Shown here in pieces: positions 33,801 through 49,927 of a DNA stretch of 64,000 bases (positions within the stretch are counted from its first letter, which is position 1; each line of letters opens with the position of its first letter). The stretch comes from Batkoa obscura (taxonomy: Eukaryota; Entomophthoromycota; Entomophthoromycetes; Entomophthorales; Batkoaceae): assembly GCA_030770535.1 (NCBI GenBank), contig JASVEC010000011.1, positions 1,054,001 through 1,118,000 on the forward strand. The letters run 5' to 3'. The notes beneath the pieces were generated by a model. It made no database searches and was not told the DNA's origin. It worked only from the letters and a program-made list of their open reading frames with translations. The position numbers were made by a program, and so were the translations under genes.

Positions 33801-35912
33801 ATTAAAATACCTACTTATTTAAAATCAATAAAAGTTGTCAATAAGCTAAAGATATCATTTTATATTAATTGTAAAAATTCTTACTTAGTCTAAAATTTAA
33901 TATAATAAAAAATTTAATTCGTAATTTGATTCAAGCTTTATCTCATTTTTTACAATAATTTTGAACAGAATCGAATAAAAATTATGGTTTTAGAAGATTT
34001 TTACAGAACTTACTAGACAATTACGTAGTAGCTGGTGCAAATTTAAGCTTTAGGACTAAGTATTCACTAAAAATCAAAATTGAATTATTCCACGTAGAAA
34101 TAAAAATATCACTAATCGAACGTTGTCTATAAAATAATTAATATTCATTGTTATCTTTTTCATACATTTTTAAAGACTTGATAAAAGTATCAATCATATT
34201 ATATTAAATTTCTTCACTTTTAAAGCTTTGACTCTAATGGGTGATTTATCAGAAGGTATTCTAAAGTACAACTATGACCTAACAAACAATGAAATTACAA
34301 TTGCATATGGGGGTATTTTTTTTGGTTTCATTATTTTTTCCATTTTTTAAGCGCTATTTGAGTGGAAAAATCGTTAGTAAAATTCTTACACAAAAATACA
34401 TCCCTATATTATCCTTGAAGATTTCTCAGCCTTCGATTATTTTTGGTAATAATTTATATCTGATTTTAAGATTACTTATACATATTGCTTAGTTAAAACT
34501 ACAAGCAATATACAATCATGTAAATTTCATAAATAAACTACTATAGCTCAATAGATATTTAAGTATAAACGGTACTTTATATCAATTTCTATAACATCAA
34601 ATCACTAGTGACTTCCCAATGGCAATTCATTTTGAATAATATAGCTTTACTCCATATTTATATCTTACTTAATTAAGTGTTGGCTTCTTTTAACTAAATA
34701 TGGGGTCTAGTTTATTTTTCTTAAATTGTTCCTTTAAATTCTCGAAAAAAAGTTGTAAGTTGTAAGTTTAAAAATAAACAGTAGATTTAATTAATCTAAA
34801 CATTAAGTCTTCTCAACATTGAATAAATCAACTTTATATTCATAAAACGAAATTTACTGTGTTCAGTAGACCATTGTGAGCTTTCTATAATCCTCAGGCT
34901 TAAAGGGAAAGGAAATGCAATCCCACAAAGGTCATAACGCTATAATAATTAAATCTATTTCTTTAGAATTAGCTTAGAGCTATCATCTTAAGGGTAGGAG
35001 CAGTGTTCAATACTGAAACATCTTCAACAGGTTAAAGGTGTTACCCAATTAATGAATTAAAGCAGATCTAAAACTATTTAAGGCAAATAAAAAACTCCTA
35101 GATACCTTTATTCCACTAGTGAAATATAATGAAACTTTAATAATAGTTAGTATTTGATATAGATAGTTAAAAACAAATTAAATGAAGTAATTTTACATAA
35201 ATAGATGAAAAATTTTAATATAAATCATCACCCTGATTTTCAAAGTTTTCTTATAAAAAATATAATGAAAATGTGCCCAATAAAATATAAAATAAATTAA
35301 TACAATACAATATTATAATATTTGTTGAAAAGATATTAAGTAACTTATCAATAAGATCATAAATACAAACCACATTTAAAGATTATTTTTATTTAATGAA
35401 GATATTGTCAATTCCTGTTCACTATTCAATTATTATAAAATTATAATAAAACTGACTGGCTACTGTTTGAAACCTTTGAGTATTATATTAAAAATAAAAC
35501 TAATAATAAACGATACACCTTATATCACGAAAAAATAAAGTAAAATACAAGATTACTAAACTAGGCATTATAAAGTATATTTAACTGCTTATAATCTTGA
35601 TATTTTATTGATTTACTAAAGTAACAAAAGAATGGGCGTAAATTTATAAAACTTTTTATTCCATATTTCATCCCTTATCCGTGATACATCAAGATTGGTG
35701 TACAAAAAAGTTGTAACTTATAAGCTTGATTGTATTAAAAGCTTTGTCTCATTAGCTTCATTTGAATGAGAGTACAAGAACTGATCCGATTCAACCAAAA
35801 GTGAGATAGGATATAATTAATAAAAGTGTGTGAAACAATACTTCAAATTGGAGATATAAAAAGATAATAGAAACTCCTTTAAGAAAATAAAAAAGCATTT
35901 TTGAAGAGAATC
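33801..35912. other. Gene-free 2.1 kb with one MITE
   Basis: No coding region supported. MITE copy 5 at 34308-34406. A TATAAAAA box at 35855-35862 lies about 50-60 bases before the next start codon. Confidence 0.5.
34308..34406 (+). mobile_element. MITE-like element, copy 5 of 10
   Basis: Ends TGGGGGTATTTTTTTTGG and AAAATACATCCCTA, TA on both sides, core AAGCGCTATTTGAGTGG intact. Confidence 0.85.
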
Positions 35913-36404
35913 ATGAAATTCATTACTTTAGTCTCTGCATCTTTTCTCTCCGTTATTATCCAACAATGCTCTGGTGCTTACTATAACCAAGAGTTATCTA
36001 ACTACAAAGATTTTGTGGATTGGAAACTTAACAAAAACGAGTATAACAAGATTGTGAGTCCTAATGCTGTAGCAAGCGGGAAACACTCTCATCCAGAAGA
36101 AATCGGGAACCTCGATGAACAAAAAGGCATAGTAGATAATGATAAATTGATTCGTAGAGGTAGCGGAATTCCGTTCGGTGGTTATATTCCAGACGAGCTC
36201 CTTGAAACTTATCCTGAATTAATTGAGTATCTTAAAGAACAAGAGGGAGTGTCATACAATGATAAATTGGTTCGAAGAGGTAGTGGGATTCCGTATGGCG
36301 GTTATTTTTCGGATGAATATTTTGAAGCTCATCCAGAGGCATTAACAAAGGCTCGTTCTTGGATGATTTCTCCTGATTCGAAATTCACATATTTAAAAGA
36401 CTAA
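35913..36404 (+). CDS. Secreted repeat protein with dibasic sites (candidate Kex2-processed peptide precursor)
   Basis: 163 residues from the ATG at 35913 (an upstream in-frame TTG is not used). Residues 1-22 are a signal peptide (MKFITLVSASFLSVIIQQCS, ending GA). After a propeptide-like region come two repeats: NDKLIRRGSGIPFGGYIPDE and NDKLVRRGSGIPYGGYFSDE, spaced about 40 residues apart, each followed by an acidic helix (LLETYPELIEYL; YFEAHPEALTKA). Each repeat has K-L-x-R-R just before GSGIP, the type of dibasic site cut by Kex2/kexin in the late Golgi. Cleavage would release two related peptides beginning GSGIP. This layout matches fungal Kex2-processed repeat proteins, which give pheromones, surface peptides or cyclic RiPPs. 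The actual product is unknown, and no modifying-enzyme gene was recognised next to it. Confidence 0.75.
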   Translation: MKFITLVSASFLSVIIQQCSGAYYNQELSNYKDFVDWKLNKNEYNKIVSPNAVASGKHSHPEEIGNLDEQKGIVDNDKLIRRGSGIPFGGYIPDELLETYPELIEYLKEQEGVSYNDKLVRRGSGIPYGGYFSDEYFEAHPEALTKARSWMISPDSKFTYLKD

Positions 36405-37122
36405 TTTTTTAATAAAGTTATTGGCTTTTTTATTTAAATTAAGTCAGAAATTTAAAATTACATGATTGTATAACTATGGCGGCTTTTGTATTAGTAGTTC
36501 TATCATGTTTGATTATTCTTATATTATTTAAAATATTATTTAAAAAGGAATACATTATTTTTATGAATAATCTATGGAACTTAGATAACACTAACCTATG
36601 TTACTAAGCTTAATATATTAGACAAAATTACCAGATATTTTAACAGTTGGGAATGTTTTTTTTTATTTCATTACTTTTTCCATTTTTAGGCGTTGTTTGA
36701 GTGAAAAATTATTAGTAAAATTCTTAAACAAAAAAATACATCCCCAGTTATTAAAACTTGTTTATTTTTCAGTCTCGTAAAATAATAAAATGTGGTTTAA
36801 ACGTAGTAAATTTAATCCAAAGTTTTTATTTAGTGTATTAATATAAATTGTTATTTTATAGTTATTTAACGTGACTGTGTTTCATATAAATAAAAGTTTA
36901 ATGTTAACCACTTTGTGTCTACTAAACAATAATAAGCACAAATATACAATTTAAATATGTAGTATAGTTTAATTTTGAATTGTACAACTGGCTGATCCAA
37001 CTCCAAAAAGTGCACATTAAATAACAATTGCTTTAAAAAACTCTTACTAAATATATTAAAATAATTTTATTACTCTGAAAACAATTAAATTGAGCCCAAA
37101 ACCCCTTTGGGCCTTCTAGATA
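36405..37122. other. Intergenic with one MITE
   Basis: No coding region. MITE copy 6 at 36648-36746. Converging 3' ends of the repeat-protein and ABC transporter genes. Confidence 0.5.
36648..36746 (+). mobile_element. MITE-like element, copy 6 of 10, GT flanks
   Basis: Ends TGGGAATGTTTTTTTT and AAAATACATCCCCA. The immediate flanks are GT on both sides rather than TA, which supports a two-base target duplication instead of a terminal TA belonging to the element. Confidence 0.82.
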
Positions 37123-41947
<4,825 letters not shown>

Positions 41948-43241
41948 ATTATTCTTTTTATTCAAATATCAAGTGTATGATAAATAATTATCTATTCGAT
42001 TTTAACAAAACTGTTTCATTATTTGTTATCTTTTATAGCTTGTTCATTTAGTCTTGATGTGTAATCTAAGTTTAAAAACTATTGGCTATTTTCAAAATTG
42101 CGAAAACGATTAGTAATCGCTAATTGTAACTTAAGCATAGTTTACTAAATTTAGTAGCTATTACTCCTTATTTCTTAAAACTGACTTAATATCATTAATA
42201 TTTAATTCCGACTTCCTTACCACAGTTAATTGAATTATCAATTATTCAAGACTTCTCCACAAAGATTGCTATTCCATTTTTAACTCACATTAATCGATTC
42301 TAAAAGTATCAATAGAGCTTAAAACTCTGAACATTCAATATTATATGATAATAATTATTGCTAATTTTTATTAGCTTAAATAAATTCAACTTTTTAATAC
42401 CTGTTTAATTAGTTAGATTAAATAAATAATGTGTCAATTTATATAGATAAAAAAATTGTATTAATAAAACATGTAAGATAGTGGCAGACAATAGCTTATC
42501 TGGCATAAAAAACCTAATAAATTAATTTAAGCTTTATTAACTAATATTCCAAAATTTCATTATTCTCCATAAAAATTTAGTGTCCCGAGGATTATTTCGG
42601 GCCAACTTTTACAGATGAATTTACCAATAGATTTACTTTGGTACGTCTTATGTCGCAAATTTCTCACACCTACTGCACCATTTGCTCAACAAACTAACAA
42701 ATAAAATTCGCTAGTTTCTTTAATATAACAATTATTAACTGCTGTTATATAAAGCACTATTCCTTTTTATATTTAAATTTGCGATCGATTTATCTCATAA
42801 AACCATTATCACACAAAGTATGCTTCCCTTTTGTGAATAATATATTGCTCTTTTGCGCCTGAGTTTTTGCCTTAATTATCCCACAGTTTTTTATTGTTTC
42901 ATGTATAATCCATTACCTTTTATATGCAATATTATATATACTAGCTATATAGAACTTTTGCTATTTTAATTAAATGTTGAATAACACATAGGAATGTTTT
43001 CTATTAGATTTTCTGATCACTTGTCAAGCTTTAAATTTAAAAAAAAATTGAAGTCTTAAGCAAAGAAAGGTATGTATTTGTTCATTTATTATTTAAAAAT
43101 GTTTTTTTATTATACATTTACAAACGGATGGAGTGCAATATAAAATATTTCAATATATAATCTTTTATTTTGAAAGTTCATAAATTAATGTTTTTAATTT
43201 TTCATTTTTTTTCATTTTTTTTAACAAATGTAACAATAATA

Positions 43242-43338
43242 TAGGAGTGTTTTTCATGGCTTCATCGCTTTTTCCATGTTTTAAGCGTTATTTGAACGGA
43301 AAAATTGTAAAATTCTTAAACACAAAAATACATCCCCA
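43242..43338 (+). mobile_element. MITE-like element, copy 7 of 10
   Basis: Left end degenerate (TAGGAGTGT), right end ACATCCCCA. TA on both sides. Core GGCTTCATCGCTTTTTCC and AAGCGTTATTTGAACGG. Confidence 0.8.
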
Positions 43339-43546
43339 TATATAACTTTTAAATAGTAACAATAATACCAAGTAGAAAAAACTATTAGTTTAAATTTAAC
43401 TTATAGCATATTAAACCTTTTTTTATCCTTTTTTAAGTTTATTTATAATATTAAAAGCTAACTCTTATAAATTAAAATATACAAAAAGTTTTAAAAATAT
43501 AAATATTATTAATTATTGATTATAGCTATTAAAACAAAAAAAATAA

Positions 43547-43648
43547 AGGGGGGTATTTTTTATGGTTTCATCACTTTTTTCATTTTTTAAGCGCTATTTG
43601 ACTAGAAAGGTTATCAGTAAAATTCTTAAACTAAAAAATACATCCCCA
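43547..43648 (+). mobile_element. MITE-like element, copy 8 of 10, AA flanks
   Basis: Left end G-rich (GGGGGGTATTTTTT), right end TACATCCCCA. The flanks are AA on each side. Core GGTTTCATCACTTTTTTC and AAGCGCTATTTGACT. Confidence 0.75.
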
Positions 43649-44072
43649 AATGCTATAAATTTATTTTAGTATTAATTAATTAAAAATTTAAATAAAAAAT
43701 AATTTATTAAACTATCTTACAAACTTGCTTTTATAATAAACTATTTACAAAAACTTTAATTGATTAGTTTTTATATAATACTAATTAACTAAAATTTTAA
43801 GAAATTACAAATAAAACTGGATAAAAAAACATTTTAGCATATTATTTCAGGATCAAGCAAGAAATTTTTTTATATAACGTTTGATAATTAATTTGCGATT
43901 TTTATTAAAAATCAAAATTAAATTAGATTTTAACTAGGCTTTTAAACTAATACTTTTTATTTATTTTTCAACATTTAAATTAACTTTAAAGTTTTAAGCT
44001 TAAACTGATTAATTTAATTAAATTAAAAGCTAAGCAGATTACTTTTTAAAATAAACTTGTTATTATAAAAAT

Positions 44073-44555
44073 TGTGAAATATCGGTTCATTAACTTTATG
44101 ATTGATTATAACGTAATAATCAATTCAGAGTTCTTTATATAGATTTGCTGTGAGAATTGCTACCACTTGATTACGAAGAACTTATTGTCCATGTTTTAAT
44201 ATCCATACTTGGCAACTATAATAAGGAATAACTGCTATAATACTCCTTATATATAGCCACTCAGTTGGAGTATAAAAGAGATTCTTCAACATACTAACTC
44301 GAGGCTTTTTTAATTGAATTACTCCCTGATATCGTATTATTAATAAAGTCACTAAGTCTTTCTGACAATATCTTACATGGGTTTTACAGTAGTATCTTCT
44401 ATTCTATTTATTTTACATAGTTCATAGCCTATTGCATACTATTCTTATTAATTTAAGTCTATCTTAGTTATATAAATTAAAACCTTTTAACTTATAGCTA
44501 GTTAATCAACCAAAAACTGCTTTTAACTCCAACCATTGAGTATCAAATTTTCACA
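44073..44555 (-). repeat. Left arm of a large inverted repeat, solo-LTR-like
   Basis: About 483 bp starting TGTGAAATAT and ending ATTTTCACA, so it has TG...CA ends with short inverted termini, as LTRs do. It is the reverse complement of 44864-45360. The inner part, 44265-44546, matches 44872-45153 over 282 bases with no difference that I could find. The outer 190 bases align only in patches. It may be a fossil solo LTR of a retrotransposon of unknown family, or one arm of a foldback element. Confidence 0.75.
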
Positions 44556-44863
44556 CCATTAAAAATAATTTTATATTTATAAAAACATAGTTTAGTAGTT
44601 AAAATTAATAAATATTATGATATTATAATTAATATTTAAACTATTATTAAATTATCAAGCAAAAAAATATATTGAAAAAATAAATAAAGCTGCTTGTTGA
44701 ACTTTTATTAATGTTAAATTAAACTAATAAATATTGGCATTTATTCTAAAAAGTTATTTACTAGCTTATTGATATAAAAATATTATTAGTTATATAAAAA
44801 ATAAAAACAAATAAACAATTTTTTTTAAAATAATTATTAAAAAAAACTAGTAAAGGTATATTT

Positions 44864-45360
44864 TGTGAAAGTTGATACTCAATGGTTGGAGTTAAAAGCA
44901 GTTTTTGGTTGATTAACTAGCTATAAGTTAAAAGGTTTTAATTTATATAACTAAGATAGACTTAAATTAATAAGAATAGTATGCAATAGGCTATGAACTA
45001 TGTAAAATAAATAGAATAGAAGATACTACTGTAAAACCCATGTAAGATATTGTCAGAAAGACTTAGTGACTTTATTAATAATACGATATCAGGGAGTAAT
45101 TCAATTAAAAAAGCCTCGAGTTAGTATGTTGAAGAATCTCTTTTATACTCCAATAAGTATGGATATCAAAACGAGTGGATATCATTCTTTGCAATATGAG
45201 GTTAGAAATCCTCACAGAAGATCAAAACAAGGAACTCTGTATTGATTATACCACATGGATCACGGTTAAATTGATTACAAGACTACAACTAGTTTTGTAA
45301 ACAAGTTCAATGATTATTATATTATAATTAATCCGAGAGCTGATAAACCAATATTTCACA
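44864..45360 (+). repeat. Right arm of a large inverted repeat, solo-LTR-like
   Basis: About 497 bp starting TGTGAAAGTT and ending ATATTTCACA, in opposite orientation to the left arm and separated from it by 308 bases of AT-rich spacer with no coding content. No convincing 5-base target duplication flanks either arm alone or the pair. Confidence 0.75.
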
Positions 45361-46049
45361 ATGGTTCTAAGTTAATAAATTGAGCTATTTTTAATTATTA
45401 GCATATTTAAAAAGTTTTAATAAAAATTCTAAGGATAAATCAACCTTTATCAATTATCTAAATGTTTAAAGTGTATGTTTAGATATTTAATACAATTATG
45501 TAGCAAACATTACAGTTCAAAAATATATTATACAGTGATTTATTTTTAATTTATTTTTATAAATATAACTTGTATTGATTTATAACTTTAATTTTATATT
45601 AAATTAATTAAAACTGTAAATTATTTAGCAAAACAATATTAAAATAAAAGTATGATATAAAAACAAAACTATAAAAATACAAAATAATCATGACTAAAAG
45701 TTATATAATTTACTATAAAAATAAATAAAATAAAATTAGTTAATTTTAAAAAATATCAAATTTTGCCTTAATATTAATTCATACTCTAATACTATTTTTG
45801 ATTTATTATATATTAAAGCATTTAAATATTTATATATAAATAGTATTTTTTATTTTTATTTTTGAAAGTTATATACAATATATAAGGATGTCTGAATTGA
45901 TTTCATTTTTTTATCTAATTTTTAAATATATGGGGATGTATTTTTTTATCCAAGAATTTTACTAACAATTTTTCCGCTCAAACAGCGCTTAAAAAATAGA
46001 AAAAGTAATGAAACCAAAAAAAAACATCCTCATATATTTTTAATAGGTA
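45361..46049. other. AT-rich DNA between the inverted repeat and the P450 pseudogene
   Basis: No coding region. MITE copy 9 sits at 45931-46032. Confidence 0.45.
45931..46032 (-). mobile_element. MITE-like element, copy 9 of 10
   Basis: Ends TGGGGATGTATTTTTTT and AAACATCCTCA, TA on both sides. The core reads on the minus strand with the GCGCT motif present as AGCGC. Confidence 0.85.
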
Positions 46050-47690
46050 GAGAAACACTCTTTAGTACAAGGCAAGCTATAAAACAACATCAAGCAATTA
46101 ATACTGAAAATTTACTAGAAATAAAGAATTCCGTCACCAAAGAGTAACTAATTTATATAATTTATATAATTTGTATAAGCTAGTAATTAATAAATTAGAA
46201 AAAAATCACTACTCTTTCATTTTCAGAAAAAGTAATAGAAAGCATGAAAAATTCGGTTAAAAAGAATGTGGATAATCTTATAAATAAAGTGGATACCCTT
46301 TCAGCTCAAAGCCAGAAATTAGATCTTGGGCTTCACTTTCACTGCCTTGTCTTTGTAAGCTATCTTGAAAATAGTCAATAATTATAATAGTGTAACTGTT
46401 AGAATGTAATCGGAGGCCTGGCTTTTGGGAAATCATTTAGCATGTTATCAAATGGTAATCATCCAGTAATAGGATGGATCCAAGATGTATTTAAAAACAG
46501 TCTACTGGTAAACTGTTTCTTTATATACCATATAGAATTACTTATATCATTTCAGTTACTCATATTCCCATTTATGAGACATTATCAATTTTATAGCATT
46601 AAAAGCATATATAGGGTACCACTTTTAAAATTATTGCTCAGTTTCATTTAACCGATATTAGTTTCCCTATGAAGTAATAAGAGAAGCTAGAAATAATCCT
46701 ACTAAACCTACTATTTTAAGTGCTTTAATCCAAGCAACGGATCCGGACACTTGAAAAAAATTGAGTGAAAAAGATATAGCTGAGGAATCGATGCTATAAC
46801 TGTAATTATAGGGTGATGTTTTTTTTTGGTTTCATTATTTTTTCTATTTTTTAAGCGTTATTTGATCGGAAAGATTGCTAGTAAAATTCTTAAACACAAA
46901 AATACATCCCCATAGATCATTTGTATGTTTTCTTTTAAAATTAATTCTTTATAGCTCCGCTGGAACAGATACCACCTCCAATTTACTTACATGATAACTT
47001 GATATAGTTAAAAGCTTTGCAAAAACTAACTAACATAATAAGTTGTTTTATTTGCTATCTAATCATCCAGAAATATATCAAAATGTTAAAGAAGAGATAT
47101 TCATGATATTCCCAGATGAAAACTCGATTATTTACACTAAATGTAAATCAAAATACCATTATCCTAATTCTGTAATTTATGAAAGTTTAAGAATTTTACC
47201 AGTAGTTGGTGGCACCACGACAAGATCTGTGCCCAAAGGAGACAGAATCATTGATGGGTATTATATACCAGAGAACGTAACTAAAATAATAAATAAAAAT
47301 TCACAAGATAATATTATTTTAGGTCACAGTTGGAGTAAACATTAATACTTTATATAATTTACCATCGCAATGGAAGAATCCAAATCAATTTGATCCTCAA
47401 AGATGGTACTAAATGGAAAATTTTAAATTAATTCCAACTTCTCACCATTTATAATAGAACCCAGAGCTTATATTGGTAGGATGTAAGTATCACTTAATGA
47501 AACAAGATTATTATTTACTTTTAATAACTAGTTTGGCTTAGATGGAATTATATCTGGTTACTGCTAATTTGATAAGAAATTTTATTTTCAAAAGAGATAT
47601 TGGAAAGGATATTGGAAAGGATATTAAATGTAAATATTTTATAACTGCTCAACCTGTTAAATCTATTGAAGTTTTTATTATTAAACATTA
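46050..47690 (+). pseudogene. Cytochrome P450 pseudogene
   Basis: Scattered frames give a P450 in the right order: FSEKVIESMKNSVKKNVDNL, VIGGLAFGKSFSML, TKPTILSALIQATDPDT, the I-helix oxygen-binding SAGTDTTSNLL, PEIYQNVKEEI, the K-helix ExxR (ESLRILP), IDGYYIPENVT, and a heme loop read as SPFIIEPRAYIGR. In that loop the cysteine that would ligate heme is replaced by tyrosine. Several in-frame stops and frame changes are present. A MITE copy lies where an intron before the I-helix exon would be. Living relatives would be membrane mono-oxygenases. This copy cannot make an active enzyme. Confidence 0.82.
46811..46912 (+). mobile_element. MITE-like element, copy 10 of 10, inside the P450 relic
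   Basis: Ends GGGTGATGTTTTTTTTTGG and AAAATACATCCCCA, TA on both sides. It sits between the EEKSM-like helix and the AGTDTTS exon, probably within a former intron, since an AG acceptor (TTTATAG) follows it. Confidence 0.83.
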
Positions 47691-48199
47691 GTAGTGATTA
47701 GTAAATGCAGACAAACAAACTTTGGTTGAATATTTTAAATCATTCCTTCAAAAGGTTTGCTTTGAGTAGATACTAGCTTTTAAAGTTTGAATTTTTAAAG
47801 CAATAATAAAATTTCTTTCAAATATAATTTCTATTTACTATACTGCTTTTGAACATATGTATTAGATAGTTTATTAAATTAATGTACCAATTTAATATAT
47901 TGTTTTAATATTACTTATTTACACTCTTTCTTTTAAAATATTAGCTTTTATATTATTTTATAATATTAAAAATGTAAAAAGTACAGTAGCAGTACACATC
48001 GAGTCTAAATTCTTCATATTATTTTATTTATTTTCGTCTATTCTGAGATTTTTTAATTACCTTAATGATTAAAGACAATCTGTATTTTATAACATTGAAA
48101 AATAAAACTTTTAACATAATTAAATACAAGGATTATTAGCTTTAGAAATAAAAATATAAAATATAAATATTAAATGTAAATAAATGCTAAATCCAGGCT
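47691..48199. other. Intergenic, converging 3' ends
   Basis: AT-rich 500 bases between the P450 relic and the Zn2Cys6 gene. Nothing recognised. Confidence 0.4.
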
Positions 48200-49927
48200 T
48201 TAAATATATTTTGTTTCGATATATTCAATAATATTAGTATTAATAGTAGCTATAGAATTAAATACCTCAATTTCACTTGACTGTTTCAAGTAGTTTAGCC
48301 CATTTTCAATTGCGGTGTCAAAGTTTATATTACTTTTTACTTTATATCGAATAAGAAAGATAGTACATTGAGTAATTATACTCAACCCAAAGCTAAACAT
48401 ATCAGCCCCTTTTAATCTCGTACCATAAATAATAGTTAAATGACATTCCATTAATATTTCCTTTAAGTACCCACTTCCATTTTCTGATGAAGACTGGGTT
48501 GAAAATTGATTAGTGTTTAGTTGTGTTGGATGATAAAATTTTAGAGATAACAAAAAAAGCTTCAGAAAATGGCAAATGAATAGTATGATGTTTCTATAAA
48601 CTTGGATTAGAGGATCCAAAGCTTTCAAGTATGGCATTATGCTTAACTGAGAAATTGCTACAAAGTAGTGTTCCTTTATACTTTTAATTTTGTTCATTAA
48701 AAGTATAGTCGTTTCTTTAGTTCTTGTATTTTCTTCATTGTACATTATATAACTTTCTTTTAGTAAGCGTATATGAAAGGCTATTAAACTTGAATCGCAG
48801 TAAAATGAACAAATTGTAACTTTACAATATACATCGAAACTCTCATCATCAACAGACATCAATCCTTTAATATTTTTAAGACTATTTCTAATATTGAAGT
48901 ATTCATATGGTAAATAAGCTGGTTTTTGAGGCATAGATAAATAAAACCCAGTTATTAATATGGTAAAGGTTTGAAGCATTGTTATACACGAATATAACAT
49001 GACCCTTTCTAGTAACATATATCGATGCGTATTTTTAGGACAATAGTCTAGGCCTAGTATATGGACTGCCTTTGCACAATATGCAAGATAATTTGTAAAT
49101 TTAGAATAAACTCAATTGATTAAATGCGAATAAAATAATAGTATAGAAATTGCTTGAATATTTTGTAGCATTGGCTTGGTTGAATGAGGTACACCGAAAT
49201 GAACTCTAAGTTTGCTTTTGAAATACCCAGTAAGGTAGTTAGTTGTCTCGTTTTTTTCCATATGACTTAAACCAACTAATAATATTGCTATTTTCAAAGG
49301 ATCTTTTTTTAAAGAAATATCAAAGTGAGATCTTATAAATACAGGAAATATTTTATTACTATATTCAAAAAAGCATTCATAAGCTTCACTTAATACAGAA
49401 TTTAAATTTGTTATCCTTCGAACCTCTAGTGTGTTATGTGGCCTTAATGTGCTTTGTATCTTTACAGCCGAAGCAAACTTTATACTTAAATCTAAAAATA
49501 CAGATTGGTTTTGATTTCGACTAAATAACGATGGATATTGGAATAAATTCATTAAATTATAGAAAGTTTTCTTATCTGGATAGCTCCTAAATAGTTCCAA
49601 TACTGTCTGATTTTGAAAAGACTTAATTGATCTAATCAGCTGTGAGCCATTTTCATGTGTATCTATAATCTCTACCTTTTCTTCTGTTTGTTTAGCTTTG
49701 TTGGTAACTTTCTTTTTTGTTGATCCTTTTAATTTAAATCTCGATATATTTTCTTCTATTCTAAGCAACTGTTTACTATATATATTCTTTGTTAAATAAG
49801 TACACACTACTTTCCTCTTTTCACAAGCTTGACAAATTGGTAACGCTCTATCACATTTACGATGAAGTTTTATACATCTATCGCATCTAATTGAGCTACG
49901 AGAAATAGTTTGTATGTCTGATTGCAT
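48200..49927 (-). pseudogene. Zn(II)2Cys6 transcription factor gene with one in-frame stop
   Basis: A single frame of 576 codons. Residues about 15-42 form a binuclear zinc cluster (CDRCIKLHRKCDRALPIC, then CEKRKVVC), the fungus-specific DNA-binding domain, followed by a basic linker and short coiled coil. The middle region has the usual fungal transcription-factor helices (YECFFEYSNKIFPVFIRSHF; NYLAYCAKAVHILGLDYC). One TGA at 49112-49114 breaks the frame after about 271 residues, between SHLIN and VYSKF, where relatives often have tryptophan. The rest of the frame is undamaged. It may be a very recent pseudogene, a truncated functional protein with the DNA-binding domain, or a readthrough case. 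Other genes here use TGA as a true stop. Confidence 0.75.

Larger units (their letters stand above)
41948..44072. other. Gene-free DNA with two MITEs
   Basis: Very AT-rich, no coding region. Carries MITE copies 7 and 8 at 43242-43338 and 43547-43648. The ABC transporter promoter should be near 41950-42050. Confidence 0.5.

Noticed and set aside
35901-35912. TTG start for the secreted repeat protein
   Set aside because: Eukaryotic initiation at the ATG at 35913 gives a clean signal peptide. The longer start adds four unneeded residues.
44556-44863. Coding content in the spacer of the inverted repeat
   Set aside because: Too short and too AT-rich, with frequent stops in all frames.
49112-49114. 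TGA reassigned to tryptophan
   Set aside because: The CLEC16A and PIG-Y genes end in TGA at the expected C-terminus, so TGA is a normal stop here.
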